The position numbers were made by a program, and so were the translations under genes. From Halopenitus salinus (lineage in GTDB: Archaea; Halobacteriota; Halobacteria; Halobacteriales; Haloferacaceae): a stretch of DNA of 64,000 nt. Shown here piece after piece: positions 17,051 to 25,628 of the stretch. Each line of letters begins with the position of its first letter. Within the stretch, counting starts at the first letter, position 1. The stretch is from the NCBI RefSeq assembly GCF_042662125.1, contig NZ_JBHSXL010000009.1:558001-622000 (forward strand), read 5' to 3'. Under the pieces are notes generated by a model. It was given only the letters and a program-made list of their open reading frames with translations, ran no database searches and was not told the origin of the DNA.

Positions 17051-18151
17051 ATGACCGGAACGTCCCGCGCGGACGGGGTCGGCGACGACGGCAGCGACGG
17101 TCGAGACGGAGCGGTCGCCGCCGGCGCGGACCGCGACCACGGCGACGGTGACGACGATGGCGACGGGCCGGCACGGCGGGCGCTCTCGGCGACCGACGTT
17201 CGAAAGGCGTACGGCGACGTCCGCGCGCTCGACGGCGTCGACCTCGCGGTCGACCGGGGAGAGGTGTTCGGGCTCATCGGCCCCAACGGCGCCGGCAAAA
17301 CCACGCTCGTCCGGGGATTCACGGGGACCACCGACGTCGAGGGGACGGTCGAACTGCTCGGCGCGGATCCGACCGACGCCGATCCCGAGCGGATCGGCCT
17401 GCTTCCCCAGTCGTTCGACCCCCCAGCCCGCCTCACGGCGCGTGAGCTGCTCGAGTACTACGCCGGACTGTACGCCCAGGCGCGATCCGTCGACTCCGTG
17501 CTCGCGGACGTCGGGCTGTCGGACGACGCTGACGCGTGGTACGAGACGCTCTCCGGGGGTCAAAAGCGTCGCGTCTGTGTGGGTACGGCCCTCGTCAACG
17601 ACCCGGAGGTGCTGTTCCTCGACGAGCCGACGACGGGGATCGACCCCGCGGGCCGCCGCGACGTCCATCGACTCGTCCGCGATCTGGCCGCTGGCGGAAC
17701 GACGGTGCTCGTGACGAGCCACGCCATGGACGAGATAGAGCGGCTGGCGGACCGTGTCGGGCTCATCCGCGAAGGGCGGATCGTCGCCGTCGGAACGCCG
17801 TCGGAACTGATCGCCGAACACGGGGGCGAACCGACCCTCTCCGTGCGGCTGTCGGATGGCGCGGCGGCGGACGGAGCCGAGACAGCCCTGCGGGCAGTGA
17901 CCTCGCGAACGCGTTTTTCGGCCGCACGGGGTCGAGACGGGGCGTCCGTGGGTAAAACCGCGGACCTCGTCGTTTCGGGGGTCGAACCGGCGTCGATCGA
18001 CGCGGTCGTCGAGGCGCTTGCGGCGGCCGGCGTCGAGGTGGAGTCGCTCTCGTGGAGCGAGCCGACGCTGGAGGACGTCTACCTGGAACTCACCGGGGAG
18101 ACCTATCGTCCGACCGCTCTCGAAATGGCCGAAAGCGGAGGGGATCGATGA
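17051..18151 (+). CDS. ABC transporter ATP-binding protein
   Basis: A 366-residue ABC ATPase with a disordered acidic start (1-45), Walker A GPNGAGKTT, the signature LSGGQKRR and Walker B VLFLDEPTTGID, followed by the H-loop TSHAMDE. A C-terminal DUF4162-like extension (about 270-360) is typical of ABC-2 exporters such as NatA, CcmA and NosF. The ATG at 17051 is chosen because upstream residues are Arg-rich and unlike a haloarchaeal protein. It overlaps the permease by ATGA, forming a two-gene exporter downstream of ctaB. The substrate is unknown; position next to heme o synthase hints at, but does not show, a role in oxidase or heme biogenesis. Confidence 0.93.
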   Translation: MTGTSRADGVGDDGSDGRDGAVAAGADRDHGDGDDDGDGPARRALSATDVRKAYGDVRALDGVDLAVDRGEVFGLIGPNGAGKTTLVRGFTGTTDVEGTVELLGADPTDADPERIGLLPQSFDPPARLTARELLEYYAGLYAQARSVDSVLADVGLSDDADAWYETLSGGQKRRVCVGTALVNDPEVLFLDEPTTGIDPAGRRDVHRLVRDLAAGGTTVLVTSHAMDEIERLADRVGLIREGRIVAVGTPSELIAEHGGEPTLSVRLSDGAAADGAETALRAVTSRTRFSAARGRDGASVGKTADLVVSGVEPASIDAVVEALAAAGVEVESLSWSEPTLEDVYLELTGETYRPTALEMAESGGDR

Positions 18152-18903
18152 GTCGCATTGGACGCGTTCGATCCGAAGCGCTCGCGGCAACGCGGTCGTT
18201 CCTCCGGCGGCGGACGGCCGTCTTCTTCACGTTCTTCTTCCCGGTCATCCTCGTGGTCATCTTCGGCGCGCTCGTCCGGACCCAGCCCACGGGCGGCGGC
18301 CTGTTCGCGGAGCCCGCCGGGTACTACCTCCCCGGATACGTCGGCGTCGTCGTGTTGTTCACTCCCCTCTCGCGCGTCGGCTCCGAGATCGCACGCCACC
18401 GCGACGGCAACCGCTTCGAGAAGCTGGCGACGACGCCGCTGTCGCGCGGCGAGTGGCTGTTCGCACAGACGCTCGTGAACGTCGGGATCATCGGCGTCGC
18501 GAGCCTGCTCGTCTTCGGCCTCGTCGTGGCGATCACCGACGCGACGGTGCGCGCGAGCCCGTCGCTTCTGGCGCTCCCGGCGTTCGTCGTCGCGGGGGTC
18601 GCGACGTTCTGCGGGGTCGGCGCACTCATCGGCTCGTTCGCCGACACCCAGGACGGCGTCATCGCCGCGAGCAACACGATCGCGTTGCCGATCCTCTTCC
18701 TCTCGGAGACCTTCGTCCCGCCGGCGCTGCTTCCCGGCTGGTTCCTGCCGGCCGTCGACGCCTCGCCGCTCACCTACTTCGCACGCGGCGTGCGGGCGAT
18801 CACCTACGACGGCGGCGCGTGGGGACTCGAGCTTGCGGTGCTCTCGGCCCTCGCGGTCCTCGCGCTCGCGCTCGGGGCGAGGGCTCTCCCCCGGACGGAC
18901 TGA
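18148..18903 (+). CDS. ABC-2 type transporter permease
   Basis: A 251-residue integral membrane protein with about six helices. The first is near 24-43 (AVFFTFFFPVILVVIFGALV) and the last near 225-246. SEIARHRDGNRFEKLATTPLSRGEWL is the characteristic ABC-2 cytosolic stretch. It is translationally coupled (ATGA) to the ATPase upstream, with which it would make a homodimeric exporter. No substrate can be deduced. Confidence 0.92.
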   Translation: MSRIGRVRSEALAATRSFLRRRTAVFFTFFFPVILVVIFGALVRTQPTGGGLFAEPAGYYLPGYVGVVVLFTPLSRVGSEIARHRDGNRFEKLATTPLSRGEWLFAQTLVNVGIIGVASLLVFGLVVAITDATVRASPSLLALPAFVVAGVATFCGVGALIGSFADTQDGVIAASNTIALPILFLSETFVPPALLPGWFLPAVDASPLTYFARGVRAITYDGGAWGLELAVLSALAVLALALGARALPRTD

Positions 18904-18973
18904 ACCCTGCTGTGCACGGATCCTTCCGCGGACGGATCGATCGTCGATCGTCCCCGGTGAGGGTGCCAGCGGG

Positions 18974-20686
18974 TCAGCGATCGGTCCCGTCCGGTTCGTC
19001 CGATTCGTCCGGTTCGTCCGATTCGTCCGGTTCGTCCGATTCGTCCGGTTCGTCCGATTCGTCCGGTTCGTCCGGATCGCGTTTCCGGTGCTCGTCGAGC
19101 CCCTCGATCGGATCGCCGGAAGCGACCTCCGCCCCGGGATCGATCTCCGCCCCAGACTCTGCCGTCGGGTCCGCCCACTCGAATCCCTGCGTTCCACGGG
19201 AGCCTTCCGCCTCCCGGCGGTCCGAAAGCGATCGCTGCAGCCGCGTTTCGAGTTCGTCCCGAATCAGGTCGGCGTCGCTCGCCTCGACGTCGAGCGCGGC
19301 CGCCTCGTGGCCCAGGAATCCACCGGACCCGGCGGTGTCCGCGACGACCGTGGCCACGTTCCATCGCCGCTGGAAGACGGTTCGGGTGTCGACGACCGTC
19401 TGGATCCGGTAGTAGGGGACGACCCTCGTTCCGCGCCTCCAGAACCCGGATCGCGTGAGGAGGTGGTCCTCGCCGAGCCAGTACCCCCGATGGGCCCACT
19501 TGTAGTGGGCCGCGAGCGGCGCGAGGACGGCGAGTCCGGCGACGCCGTACCACGGCAGCGACGCCGCGACGTAGCGATCGACGCCGAACGCGATCGCCGC
19601 GAGAACGGCGACGACCGCCAGATACCGGATCGCATACCGAACTCGGACCCGGGAGGGCGGTCGCTCGAACTCCGGGTCGCCGAAGGTCTCGATCTCCCGT
19701 GCCAGGTCGAGAACGCGTTCACGTCTGGCGATCGGGATCGCTGCCTGGCTGCCGTAGTCGCCGCCCCCGCCGGGCGCGTAGCCCGCGGTCTCGATCGTCA
19801 ACGTCGCGTAGTCGAGCAGTCGCTTGGCCGGGTTGTCGGTGATGTGGAGGGTCTGGACCTTGCCGGTCGGGATGGAGCCCGAATACTGCCGGAACAGCCC
19901 GCGGTCGTAGCGCAGTTCGTCGCCGGCCCTGCTCAGCGTGAAGCCGTAGTAGTTCGAGATCGCGATCGCCGCCCCGAGGAGCCAGGAACCGACGAACAAC
20001 GCGGCGACGACTCCGAGACCGGCCATCGTGACCGCGATCGCCGTGAGATCGGGGAGCATGCTCGAGAGGACGGGAACCGACCCGGACGCGAGGAAGGCGA
20101 GCAGCCCGATCAGGCGCGCATCGAACGAGAGCGCGCCGACCAGGGCGAGTTCCGTGGACGAGAGTTCGAACAGGACGGTTTCCGATTCGTCCGCCGACAC
20201 GCCCCCGGCGGCGGCTTCCGTCGCACCGCTCGACGCCGGGGAGTCCCCGTTTTCCGTCTCGTTCTCCCGTTTTCGCCGTTGGATCTCGGATCTGAGCCAG
20301 TCGGCGCGCTCGGCGGTGACGTACCGGATCGCCCCCTCCGTCGAGGATCCGCCGGCGGTCTCGAGATCGACGGCGGCGATCCCGAGCAAGCGCTGGAGGA
20401 CGCTTCTGGAGACGTCGACGTTCTGGATCCGTCGGTACGGGATCTCCCGGTCGCGGCGCGAGATCACCCCGGATCGAACGTCGAAGGTGTCCTCCGTCAG
20501 CTCGTACTCGAAGCGGCGATAGCGAGCCACCTCGTAGGCGAGCGCCCCCGCGAGGGCGACGGCCGCGGCCCCAAACGCGAGGGCCGTCTCGAAGCTTCCG
20601 GCGGTTCCGATGAAGACGACGGCGACGAGCAGGCTCGAGACCCGCTTCACCGCCCGGTAGGGGATGGAGACCGGCGCGAGCCTCAC
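18974..20686 (-). CDS. Membrane protein with tandem bacterial PH domains (YdbT-like)
   Basis: A 570-residue membrane protein with three bPH2 domains separated by pairs of transmembrane helices. The repeated domain core is visible as YELTEDTFDVRSGVISRRDREIPYRRIQNVDV (about 50-80), LRYDRGLFRQYSGSIPTGKVQTLHI (middle) and LTRSGFWRRGTRVVPYYRIQTVV (C-terminal). The start is a GTG overlapping the stop of the upstream PH-domain gene, as in the bacterial ydbS-ydbT pair, which argues for a joint complex in the membrane. The last 30 residues are a DEPDES hexapeptide repeat produced by an 18-bp DNA repeat. Function is unknown; bacterial YdbST affects resistance to membrane-active compounds. Confidence 0.88.
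   Translation of the reverse strand: MRLAPVSIPYRAVKRVSSLLVAVVFIGTAGSFETALAFGAAAVALAGALAYEVARYRRFEYELTEDTFDVRSGVISRRDREIPYRRIQNVDVSRSVLQRLLGIAAVDLETAGGSSTEGAIRYVTAERADWLRSEIQRRKRENETENGDSPASSGATEAAAGGVSADESETVLFELSSTELALVGALSFDARLIGLLAFLASGSVPVLSSMLPDLTAIAVTMAGLGVVAALFVGSWLLGAAIAISNYYGFTLSRAGDELRYDRGLFRQYSGSIPTGKVQTLHITDNPAKRLLDYATLTIETAGYAPGGGGDYGSQAAIPIARRERVLDLAREIETFGDPEFERPPSRVRVRYAIRYLAVVAVLAAIAFGVDRYVAASLPWYGVAGLAVLAPLAAHYKWAHRGYWLGEDHLLTRSGFWRRGTRVVPYYRIQTVVDTRTVFQRRWNVATVVADTAGSGGFLGHEAAALDVEASDADLIRDELETRLQRSLSDRREAEGSRGTQGFEWADPTAESGAEIDPGAEVASGDPIEGLDEHRKRDPDEPDESDEPDESDEPDESDEPDESDEPDGTDR
18989..19075 (+). repeat. 18-bp tandem repeat, 4.8 copies, in the PH-protein 3' end
   Basis: Four exact copies of GTCCGGTTCGTCCGATTC plus a 15-base partial copy. 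It is in frame, so the minus-strand protein gains repeated Asp-Glu-Pro-Asp-Glu-Ser units. Exact identity of the units points to recent slippage or expansion. Confidence 0.95.
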
Positions 20687-21147
20687 ACCGCGTCCTCCCC
20701 CTCCGCGCGGATCGCGAGCCGCTTGAGCCGCTCGCGGAGGTCGTCCGCGTCCCCCGGCGAGAGCCCCGGAATCCGGACGTCGGCGCCACGGGATCCGGCC
20801 GTGTAGACGACACAGGAGGCGAGTCCCGCGATCCGCTCCGTCGGGCCTCGGCTCGAGTCCACGTGCTGGATCCGAACGAGCGGGACCACCGTCCGGACCT
20901 GCGTGATCACCCCGCGTTCGAGGTAGAGCGCGTCCTCGCGGATCTCGAAGCTCCACCGCCGATACCGAAGGAACGCGTGCGTCCCCGCGAGGAGGAGGAC
21001 GACCCCTCCGACCGCGAACGCGATCCACTCTGGAGCGTCGAGGACGGCCGTCGCGGCGAAGGCGATGGACGACAGGATACCGGCCAGCAGGACCGCCTGA
21101 AACAGCCAGAGCACGCGGATCCGCGGGTGTAGCTTCCGATCGGTCAC
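20683..21147 (-). CDS. PH-domain membrane protein (YdbS-like)
   Basis: A 154-residue protein with two N-terminal membrane helices (about 12-33 and 40-58). One bPH2 domain follows: FEIREDALYLERGVITQVRTVVPLVRIQHVD, then SCVVYTAG and the C-terminal helix. The start is GTG, supported by a GGGAGG Shine-Dalgarno about seven bases before it. An upstream ATG is in another frame and closes after ten codons. It overlaps the larger PH-domain gene by four bases, so the pair forms an operon. Confidence 0.88.
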   Translation of the reverse strand: MTDRKLHPRIRVLWLFQAVLLAGILSSIAFAATAVLDAPEWIAFAVGGVVLLLAGTHAFLRYRRWSFEIREDALYLERGVITQVRTVVPLVRIQHVDSSRGPTERIAGLASCVVYTAGSRGADVRIPGLSPGDADDLRERLKRLAIRAEGEDAV

Positions 21148-21223
21148 CGTTCGTCCTCCCGGAGGACTGCGAGCATGGCTCCCGATTGTGCGTCGTCCGG
21201 TATAAGTCTCCGTGGCGCGGGGT

Positions 21224-21652
21224 TCACGCCGTCGAGACGAGGTAGACGCCGCCGATCGCGAGCAGGATGCCGATCGCCTTTCGCGCCGTGAGCGACTCGC
21301 CGAGCGCCAGAATGCCGATGATCGACGAGAACACGAGGAAGGTCGCGAAGATGGGGGTCACCACGCTCACCGGTCCGAGCGCCAGCGCGCGGTAGTACGC
21401 GAGGATGCCGACCGCCAGACAGGCACCGGCGGCCACCACGTAGCCCACCTTCGGGCTCGCGAGGTGTGCGGCGACGTCGTGTCCTCCCGCGACGGCGATC
21501 GCGAGCGCCGCCGCGACCAGGATCACGTTCGAGATCGCGGCGGCAACGTCGCTCGGGATCGCGTCGGCGCCGGAGGTCGCAACGCGCATGAGCGGAGCGA
21601 CGAGCGCGTACGCGGAGACGGCCAGAAGCGAGTAGGGAAGGTACGGCTGCAT
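21224..21652 (-). CDS. EamA-type half-size drug/metabolite transporter
   Basis: A 142-residue integral membrane protein with about five hydrophobic helices corresponding to a single EamA repeat: start MQPYLPYSLLAVSAYAL, and the signature end LGESLTARKAIGILLAIGGVYLVS. Full-length DMT permeases have two such repeats, so this would work as a dimer. The substrate is unknown. It is preceded on its strand by 180 bp with no gene. Confidence 0.88.
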   Translation of the reverse strand: MQPYLPYSLLAVSAYALVAPLMRVATSGADAIPSDVAAAISNVILVAAALAIAVAGGHDVAAHLASPKVGYVVAAGACLAVGILAYYRALALGPVSVVTPIFATFLVFSSIIGILALGESLTARKAIGILLAIGGVYLVSTA

Positions 21653-21833
21653 ACGCGTCGATTCTCGAGCGGAGACTTAAACGACCCCGTCGCTTCCGGG
21701 TTCCACAGGTTTATGGCGTCCAACTGACGTCCGGACGCCGGTCGACTCCTTGAGGCTTCGCGTCGCCAACGGACGTGAAGCGCGTCGTGCCGGAATCGTC
21801 CCGTTTTAACCCTCGCGGCGGCGACGGACCGAC

Positions 21834-22250
21834 ATGGAACGCCGCCAGATCGCCCCCCGGATCGGCGCGCTCGCGTCCGTGATCACGGCGGTCGTCGCCG
21901 CCGCCCCGTTCGTCCTCGTCGACGGCAACACGCAGCTTCTCGCCGCCTACTACGGGTCCGGCCCGGTCGGACTCACGGCCGTCGTCGCGTTCACGCTCGT
22001 CGGGGCCGTGGGATTCGCCTCTGGCGAGCGAGGAAACGTGGACCCGGAGGCGATGGCGGGCGGCCTCGTCGTGCTCGGCGTGGTCGTCGTCGGACTCGTC
22101 GGACTGTGGTGGGCGTCGATCGACGAGACGGTCCTCTACAGCTTCCCGAGCGGCTATCGGTGGATCGAGTGGCATCCGGTCGCCGTCTTTATCGCAGCGA
22201 TCGCGGTTCTCGTCGCCGCTGGCGTCTACGCACGTTCGGTCCTCGAGTGA
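21834..22250 (+). CDS. Four-helix haloarchaeal membrane protein
   Basis: A 138-residue protein with predicted helices near 11-30, 42-62, 75-95 and 115-134, and a WWASIDETVLYSFPSGYRWIEWHP loop between the last two. It resembles a family I remember as DUF7548. No motif suggests a function. It stands alone just upstream of the SRP RNA gene. Confidence 0.75.
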   Translation: MERRQIAPRIGALASVITAVVAAAPFVLVDGNTQLLAAYYGSGPVGLTAVVAFTLVGAVGFASGERGNVDPEAMAGGLVVLGVVVVGLVGLWWASIDETVLYSFPSGYRWIEWHPVAVFIAAIAVLVAAGVYARSVLE

Positions 22251-22291
22251 GTCGACCGCACGTCCTTGGGTTCCCGCTGCGCCCCGAACAA

Positions 22292-22306
22292 CGAAAGGCC
22301 CTTATG
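22292..22306 (+). promoter_or_regulatory. BRE/TATA promoter of the SRP RNA
   Basis: CGAAAGGCCCTTATG combines a purine-rich BRE (CGAAAG) with a TTATG TATA-like box centred about 25 bases before the inferred RNA 5' end. This is the normal archaeal distance for a stable RNA promoter. Confidence 0.6.
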
Positions 22307-22324
22307 TCAAAGCGGGCTATCGAA

Positions 22325-22633
22325 GGACGGACTAGGTCGGGCGGTTAGGCCCCGCTCGCAACCCGTGAGGCAGTCTTCAGCGGGGACCGAACGCCGGGGG
22401 AGTCCGGGCCGGACCGGCCCGGGCCCCGGGAGCCAACGTGGAAGCCTCGTCCGACGGGGACAGCGGTCCGCGGCGCCCGCTCGCAGGAGCGGTCCGTCGT
22501 GGTTGGTCGATGGTACCGGGTCAGGCGCGGAAGCGAGCAGCCCACCGTCGAACGTGCGTCGCTCGTCGGGTCGCGGGGTGGAGGAGGCAACCGGGACTCC
22601 CCGTGCCGGAACGCCGGGCGATCCCGGTCGTCC
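22325..22633 (+). ncRNA. ffs: 7S/SRP RNA
   Basis: About 309 nt, the archaeal signal recognition particle RNA that, with SRP19 and SRP54, targets nascent membrane proteins to the translocon. The universally conserved helix 8 of the S domain is plain at 22517-22542: GTCAGGCGCGGAAG followed by CGAGCAGCC. The 5' end GGACGGACUAGGUC can pair imperfectly (11 of 14) with the 3' end GAUCCCGGUCGUCC, giving archaeal helix 1, which sets the limits within a few bases. The Alu-domain region near 22333-22420 contains the expected GGUCGGGCGG and GCCCCGC pairing blocks. Nothing else in the window looks like a structured RNA of this size. Confidence 0.95.
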
Positions 22634-22696
22634 ACCATTCATACGTCGTCTCGCACCGCCAGCCGTGGCCGTGGGTCGAATCCTCCACGGACGTTT

Positions 22697-23005
22697 TCAC
22701 TCTTCGTTGCCTTCGCCCTCTTCGATCTCTCCGCGCTCTACGACGCCGGCGAGGACGTCCCGAAGCCGTCTCGCCTCCTCGGGGGTGACTTCCACGCTCG
22801 CGATCCCGGTTCCGTGGTCGCCCGCCGTGGTCTCGATGCTGAGGGTGAGGCGCTCGCCGTCCGCGGTCTCGACGTCGATCGCGGCGTAATCGGGGGACTC
22901 GCGCGGCGCGCCCACCGAGAGGTCGCTCTCGCCGACGCTGACGTCGATCGACGCCCGGTCCGCCCGCTCGAGATCGATCGTGCTCCAGGGGTCCTCCTCG
23001 CTCAT
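22697..23005 (-). CDS. Small acidic haloarchaeal protein
   Basis: A 102-residue protein not recognised with certainty. A beta-rich core (SIDVSVGESDLSVG, YAAIDVETADGERLTLSIETT) is followed by an amphipathic helix TPEEARRLRDVLAGVVERGE. The ATG at 23005 is chosen because upstream in-frame sequence is a translated noncoding repeat. A TATA-like TTATGAATG lies 20-30 bases upstream, in line with a leaderless mRNA. Its stop lies 63 bp from the SRP RNA 3' end, on the opposite strand. Confidence 0.75.
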   Translation of the reverse strand: MSEEDPWSTIDLERADRASIDVSVGESDLSVGAPRESPDYAAIDVETADGERLTLSIETTAGDHGTGIASVEVTPEEARRLRDVLAGVVERGEIEEGEGNEE

Positions 23006-23104
23006 GTGGCGACCTACGCCGTGGACCACCTTATGAATGTGGTACGTCAACACACCGTCCGCGCTTCCGCGCCGACGCTCCGGCCGGCGAGCGACCCCGA
23101 CTCC

Positions 23105-23189
23105 GCTCCTGGCTCCGTTCCGCTCCTGATTTCGTTCCGATCCTGGCTCCGTCCCGCTCCCTGCCCCGTTGCGATCCTGACACCGTTCG
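23105..23189 (+). repeat. Degenerate 17-bp tandem repeat, five units
   Basis: Five consecutive 17-mers of the form G(C/A)TCCTGGCTCCGTTCC fill most of the 215-bp gap between two divergent genes. Units differ at a few bases. The period is not a multiple of three and the repeat lies outside both flanking genes, so it is noncoding. Confidence 0.85.
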
Positions 23190-23220
23190 TTTCTTCCGAC
23201 CGCGGTCTGAGGCTCCACGC

Positions 23221-23499
23221 GTGCCCGGTGGACGCTCCGTCCGTTGTACGACCTGCGACCGCGTCATCGACGAGGACGTCCGCGTCTGTCCCCACTGCGG
23301 CGAGCTGCAGCCGTCGCCGATCCTCGCGGCCGCCCTCGGCGGGCTCGGTGCGGCCTCGATGCTCTTCGGAGTGCCGCTCGCGGCGTTCTCCGTCGGCCTC
23401 TCGCGGTGGATCGGGTTCGCGCTCGCCGTCGTGGGGATCGGGCTCGCCTTCGGGGGATACACGAGCTATCTCGACGCGAAGGCACGTCGTCGGGGATGA
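23221..23499 (+). CDS. Zinc-ribbon membrane protein
   Basis: A 92-residue protein with a GTG start. An N-terminal zinc ribbon (CTTCDRVIDEDVRVCPHCGE: two CxxC pairs) is followed by two membrane helices (about 33-55 and 60-80) and a short basic cytosolic end. The function is unknown; similar short zinc-ribbon/TM proteins are common in haloarchaea. The start follows directly after the 17-bp repeat region. Confidence 0.75.
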   Translation: MPGGRSVRCTTCDRVIDEDVRVCPHCGELQPSPILAAALGGLGAASMLFGVPLAAFSVGLSRWIGFALAVVGIGLAFGGYTSYLDAKARRRG

Positions 23500-23561
23500 T
23501 CGGTCGCCGGAATCCCCGTCAGGATCGACAGGTACGAGGGACCGCCGGGCGAATTCCGTCC

Positions 23562-23879
23562 ATGAGCGACACCGGGGTCGACGATCCGGAAGGCGGGGAG
23601 GCGGGCGAGGAGCGGGTCGCATCGAACGGGGCTATCACGGCGCGGTACGTCGAGGCGAACGGGGAGCGCGTTCTCACCTTCGAGCGGGAGGGACGGACCG
23701 CGACGCTGGCACAGAACGCCGATGGATACGCGATGGTGTCCGTACGCGAGGGCGCGGACGGCGAGGAACTGGAGCGGTACTACGGCTTCGACATGGCGCT
23801 CGATCACGCCGCCGAGCTGCTCGCCGCGTCCCCGAACGAGCTTCCGATCCCCGAGGCGGCCGCCGACATGGGGATGTGA
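23562..23879 (+). CDS. Small haloarchaeal protein (DUF7111-like)
   Basis: A 105-residue acidic protein: a disordered start, a small beta sheet (ITARYVEANGERVLTFERE, TATLAQNADGYAMVSVRE), then ERYYGFDMALDHAAELL and a helical end. It resembles the family I know as DUF7111. The ATG with MSDTGVDD is typical. It lies 53 bp upstream of gatC and may be in its transcript. No function can be assigned. Confidence 0.75.
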   Translation: MSDTGVDDPEGGEAGEERVASNGAITARYVEANGERVLTFEREGRTATLAQNADGYAMVSVREGADGEELERYYGFDMALDHAAELLAASPNELPIPEAAADMGM

Positions 23880-23932
23880 CCGACGGTCTCGCGATTCGAA
23901 ACCCTTACTCCCCGGCCGTAACACCCCTCTGT

Positions 23933-24268
23933 ATGAGCGATTCGTCCGACGACCGGTCCGGACCCGAGGGAGACGTCGCGTGCGACGGCGGCGAGGACGC
24001 CGCCGTCGACGTCGAGGAGGTCGAACACGTCGCGGAGCTGGCCCGCGTCGACCTGGATCCGGACGAGCGCGAGCAGTTCACGGAGCAGTTCGCGGACATC
24101 CTCGGGTACTTCGAGACCCTCGATGAGGTCCCCGAACACGACCGCGAGGAGGAACTCGTCAACGTGATGCGTCCCGACGAGGTGGAGGAGGGGCTCACGC
24201 GCGAGGAGGCGCTCGCGAACGCGCCGGAGAGCGAGGACGGCCACTTCCGCGGCCCGCGGGTGTCGTAG
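23933..24268 (+). CDS. gatC: Glu/Asp-tRNA amidotransferase subunit C
   Basis: A 111-residue GatC: after an acidic disordered start (1-28), EEVEHVAELARVDLDPDEREQFTEQFADILGYFETLDEVP is the conserved helical segment, and the C-terminal belt ends in EDGHFRGPRVS. GatC wraps around GatA and stabilises the GatCAB complex that converts Glu-tRNA(Gln) or Asp-tRNA(Asn) to the amidated forms. The stop is immediately followed by the gatA ATG. GatB is encoded elsewhere. Confidence 0.95.
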   Translation: MSDSSDDRSGPEGDVACDGGEDAAVDVEEVEHVAELARVDLDPDEREQFTEQFADILGYFETLDEVPEHDREEELVNVMRPDEVEEGLTREEALANAPESEDGHFRGPRVS

Positions 24269-25549
24269 ATGGCCGACGCGGACCTCAACGCGTTCATCAC
24301 CGAGGAGTCGATCGAACCAACCGGCGAGGGGCCGCTGGACGGGGCCACCGTCGCCGTCAAGGACAACATCTCGACGGCCGGCGTCGAGACGACCTGCGGG
24401 TCGCGGATGCTCGAGGGGTACGTCCCGCCGTACTCCGCGACCGTCGTCGAGCGGCTCACCGACGCCGGCGCGACCATCGTCGGAAAGAGCAACATGGACG
24501 AGTTCGGGATGGGAACGACCACGGAGACGTCCCACTTCGGTCCCACCCGAAATCCGGTCGACACGGAGCGCGTGCCCGGCGGATCCTCGGGCGGCTCCGC
24601 GGCCGCCGTCGCGGCCGACGAGGCCGACCTCGCGCTCGGCTCCGACACCGGCGGCTCGGTCCGCTGTCCCGCCGCGTTCTGCGGCGTGGTCGGGATCAAG
24701 CCGACCTACGGTCTCGTCTCGCGGTACGGACTCGTCGCGTACGCAAACTCCCTCGAGCAGATCGGTCCGCTCGCGCCGACGGTCGAGGAGGCGGCCGCGC
24801 TCCTCGACGTGATCGCGGGTCCGGACCCGAAGGACGCCACGACGACCGACGCCGGCGCCGGATCGAGCTATGCCGACGCGGCCGACGGCGACGTGGAGGG
24901 AATGACGATCGGGATCCCCGAGGAGCTGTTCGAGGGCGCCGACGAGGGCGTCGTCGAGACGGTCGAGGACGCCATCGACGACCTGGTGGCACGGGGTGCG
25001 GAGACGACGTCGGTCTCGCTGCCCTCGGTCGAACACGCGGTCCAGGCGTACTACGTGATCGCGACCTCGGAGGCCTCCTCGAACCTGGCGCGTTTCGACG
25101 GGGTGCGGTACGGCCACTCGGCGGACGGCGACGGCGACTGGAACGAGTCGTTCGCCCGGACGCGCGAGGAGGGCTTCGGCGCCGAGGTGAAACGGCGGAT
25201 CCTGCTCGGGACGTACGCGCTCTCGGCCGGCTACCACGACAAGTACTACAGCAAGGCCCAGGACGCCCGGGCGTGGGTCCGATCGGACTTCGAGTCCGCC
25301 TTCGAGGACGTCGACGTGATCGCCTCGCCGACGATGCCCGTCCCGCCCTTCGAGCTGGGCGAGGGACTCCAGGACCCCCTCACGATGTATCTGGCCGACG
25401 CGAACACGACGCCGGCCAACCTCGCGAACCTTCCCGCCATCTCCGTTCCGGCCGGCCGCTCCGAGGGACTTCCCGTCGGCCTCCAGCTCGTCGGGCCGAA
25501 GTACGGCGAGGAGACGATCGTCCGCGCCGCGAGCGCCGTCGAGGAGTGA
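24269..25549 (+). CDS. gatA: Glu/Asp-tRNA amidotransferase subunit A
   Basis: A 426-residue amidase-signature enzyme that releases ammonia from glutamine for tRNA-dependent amidation. The catalytic Lys is in VAVKDNIST and the Ser-cisSer-Lys triad is completed in PGGSSGGSAAAV...ALGSDTGGSVRCPAAFCG. GIKPTYGLVSRYGLVAYA follows. It begins one base after the gatC stop, so the two are an operon. Length is slightly short of bacterial GatA (about 480), as usual in haloarchaea. Confidence 0.96.
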   Translation: MADADLNAFITEESIEPTGEGPLDGATVAVKDNISTAGVETTCGSRMLEGYVPPYSATVVERLTDAGATIVGKSNMDEFGMGTTTETSHFGPTRNPVDTERVPGGSSGGSAAAVAADEADLALGSDTGGSVRCPAAFCGVVGIKPTYGLVSRYGLVAYANSLEQIGPLAPTVEEAAALLDVIAGPDPKDATTTDAGAGSSYADAADGDVEGMTIGIPEELFEGADEGVVETVEDAIDDLVARGAETTSVSLPSVEHAVQAYYVIATSEASSNLARFDGVRYGHSADGDGDWNESFARTREEGFGAEVKRRILLGTYALSAGYHDKYYSKAQDARAWVRSDFESAFEDVDVIASPTMPVPPFELGEGLQDPLTMYLADANTTPANLANLPAISVPAGRSEGLPVGLQLVGPKYGEETIVRAASAVEE

Positions 25550-25628
25550 CGGAGCGACGGCCGATCCGAACACCGGCGAGAATTGACGTCTTCCACATCG
25601 GTTTTCGCACGCTCGCGAAACTCGATCC

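Noticed and set aside
18989..19075. Regular repeats considered as a CRISPR array
   Set aside because: Units are contiguous without spacers and in frame inside a gene; no cas gene is in the window. The same holds for the other short arrays.
18833..20806. A 657-codon plus-strand frame with repeated FVRFVR
   Set aside because: It is antisense to the PH-domain protein; the repeat is only the reverse reading of the DEPDES-coding 18-bp array.
22307..22642. Protein-coding frames on both strands over the SRP RNA
   Set aside because: The conserved SRP helix 8 and closing helix explain the sequence; the frames have no homology character.
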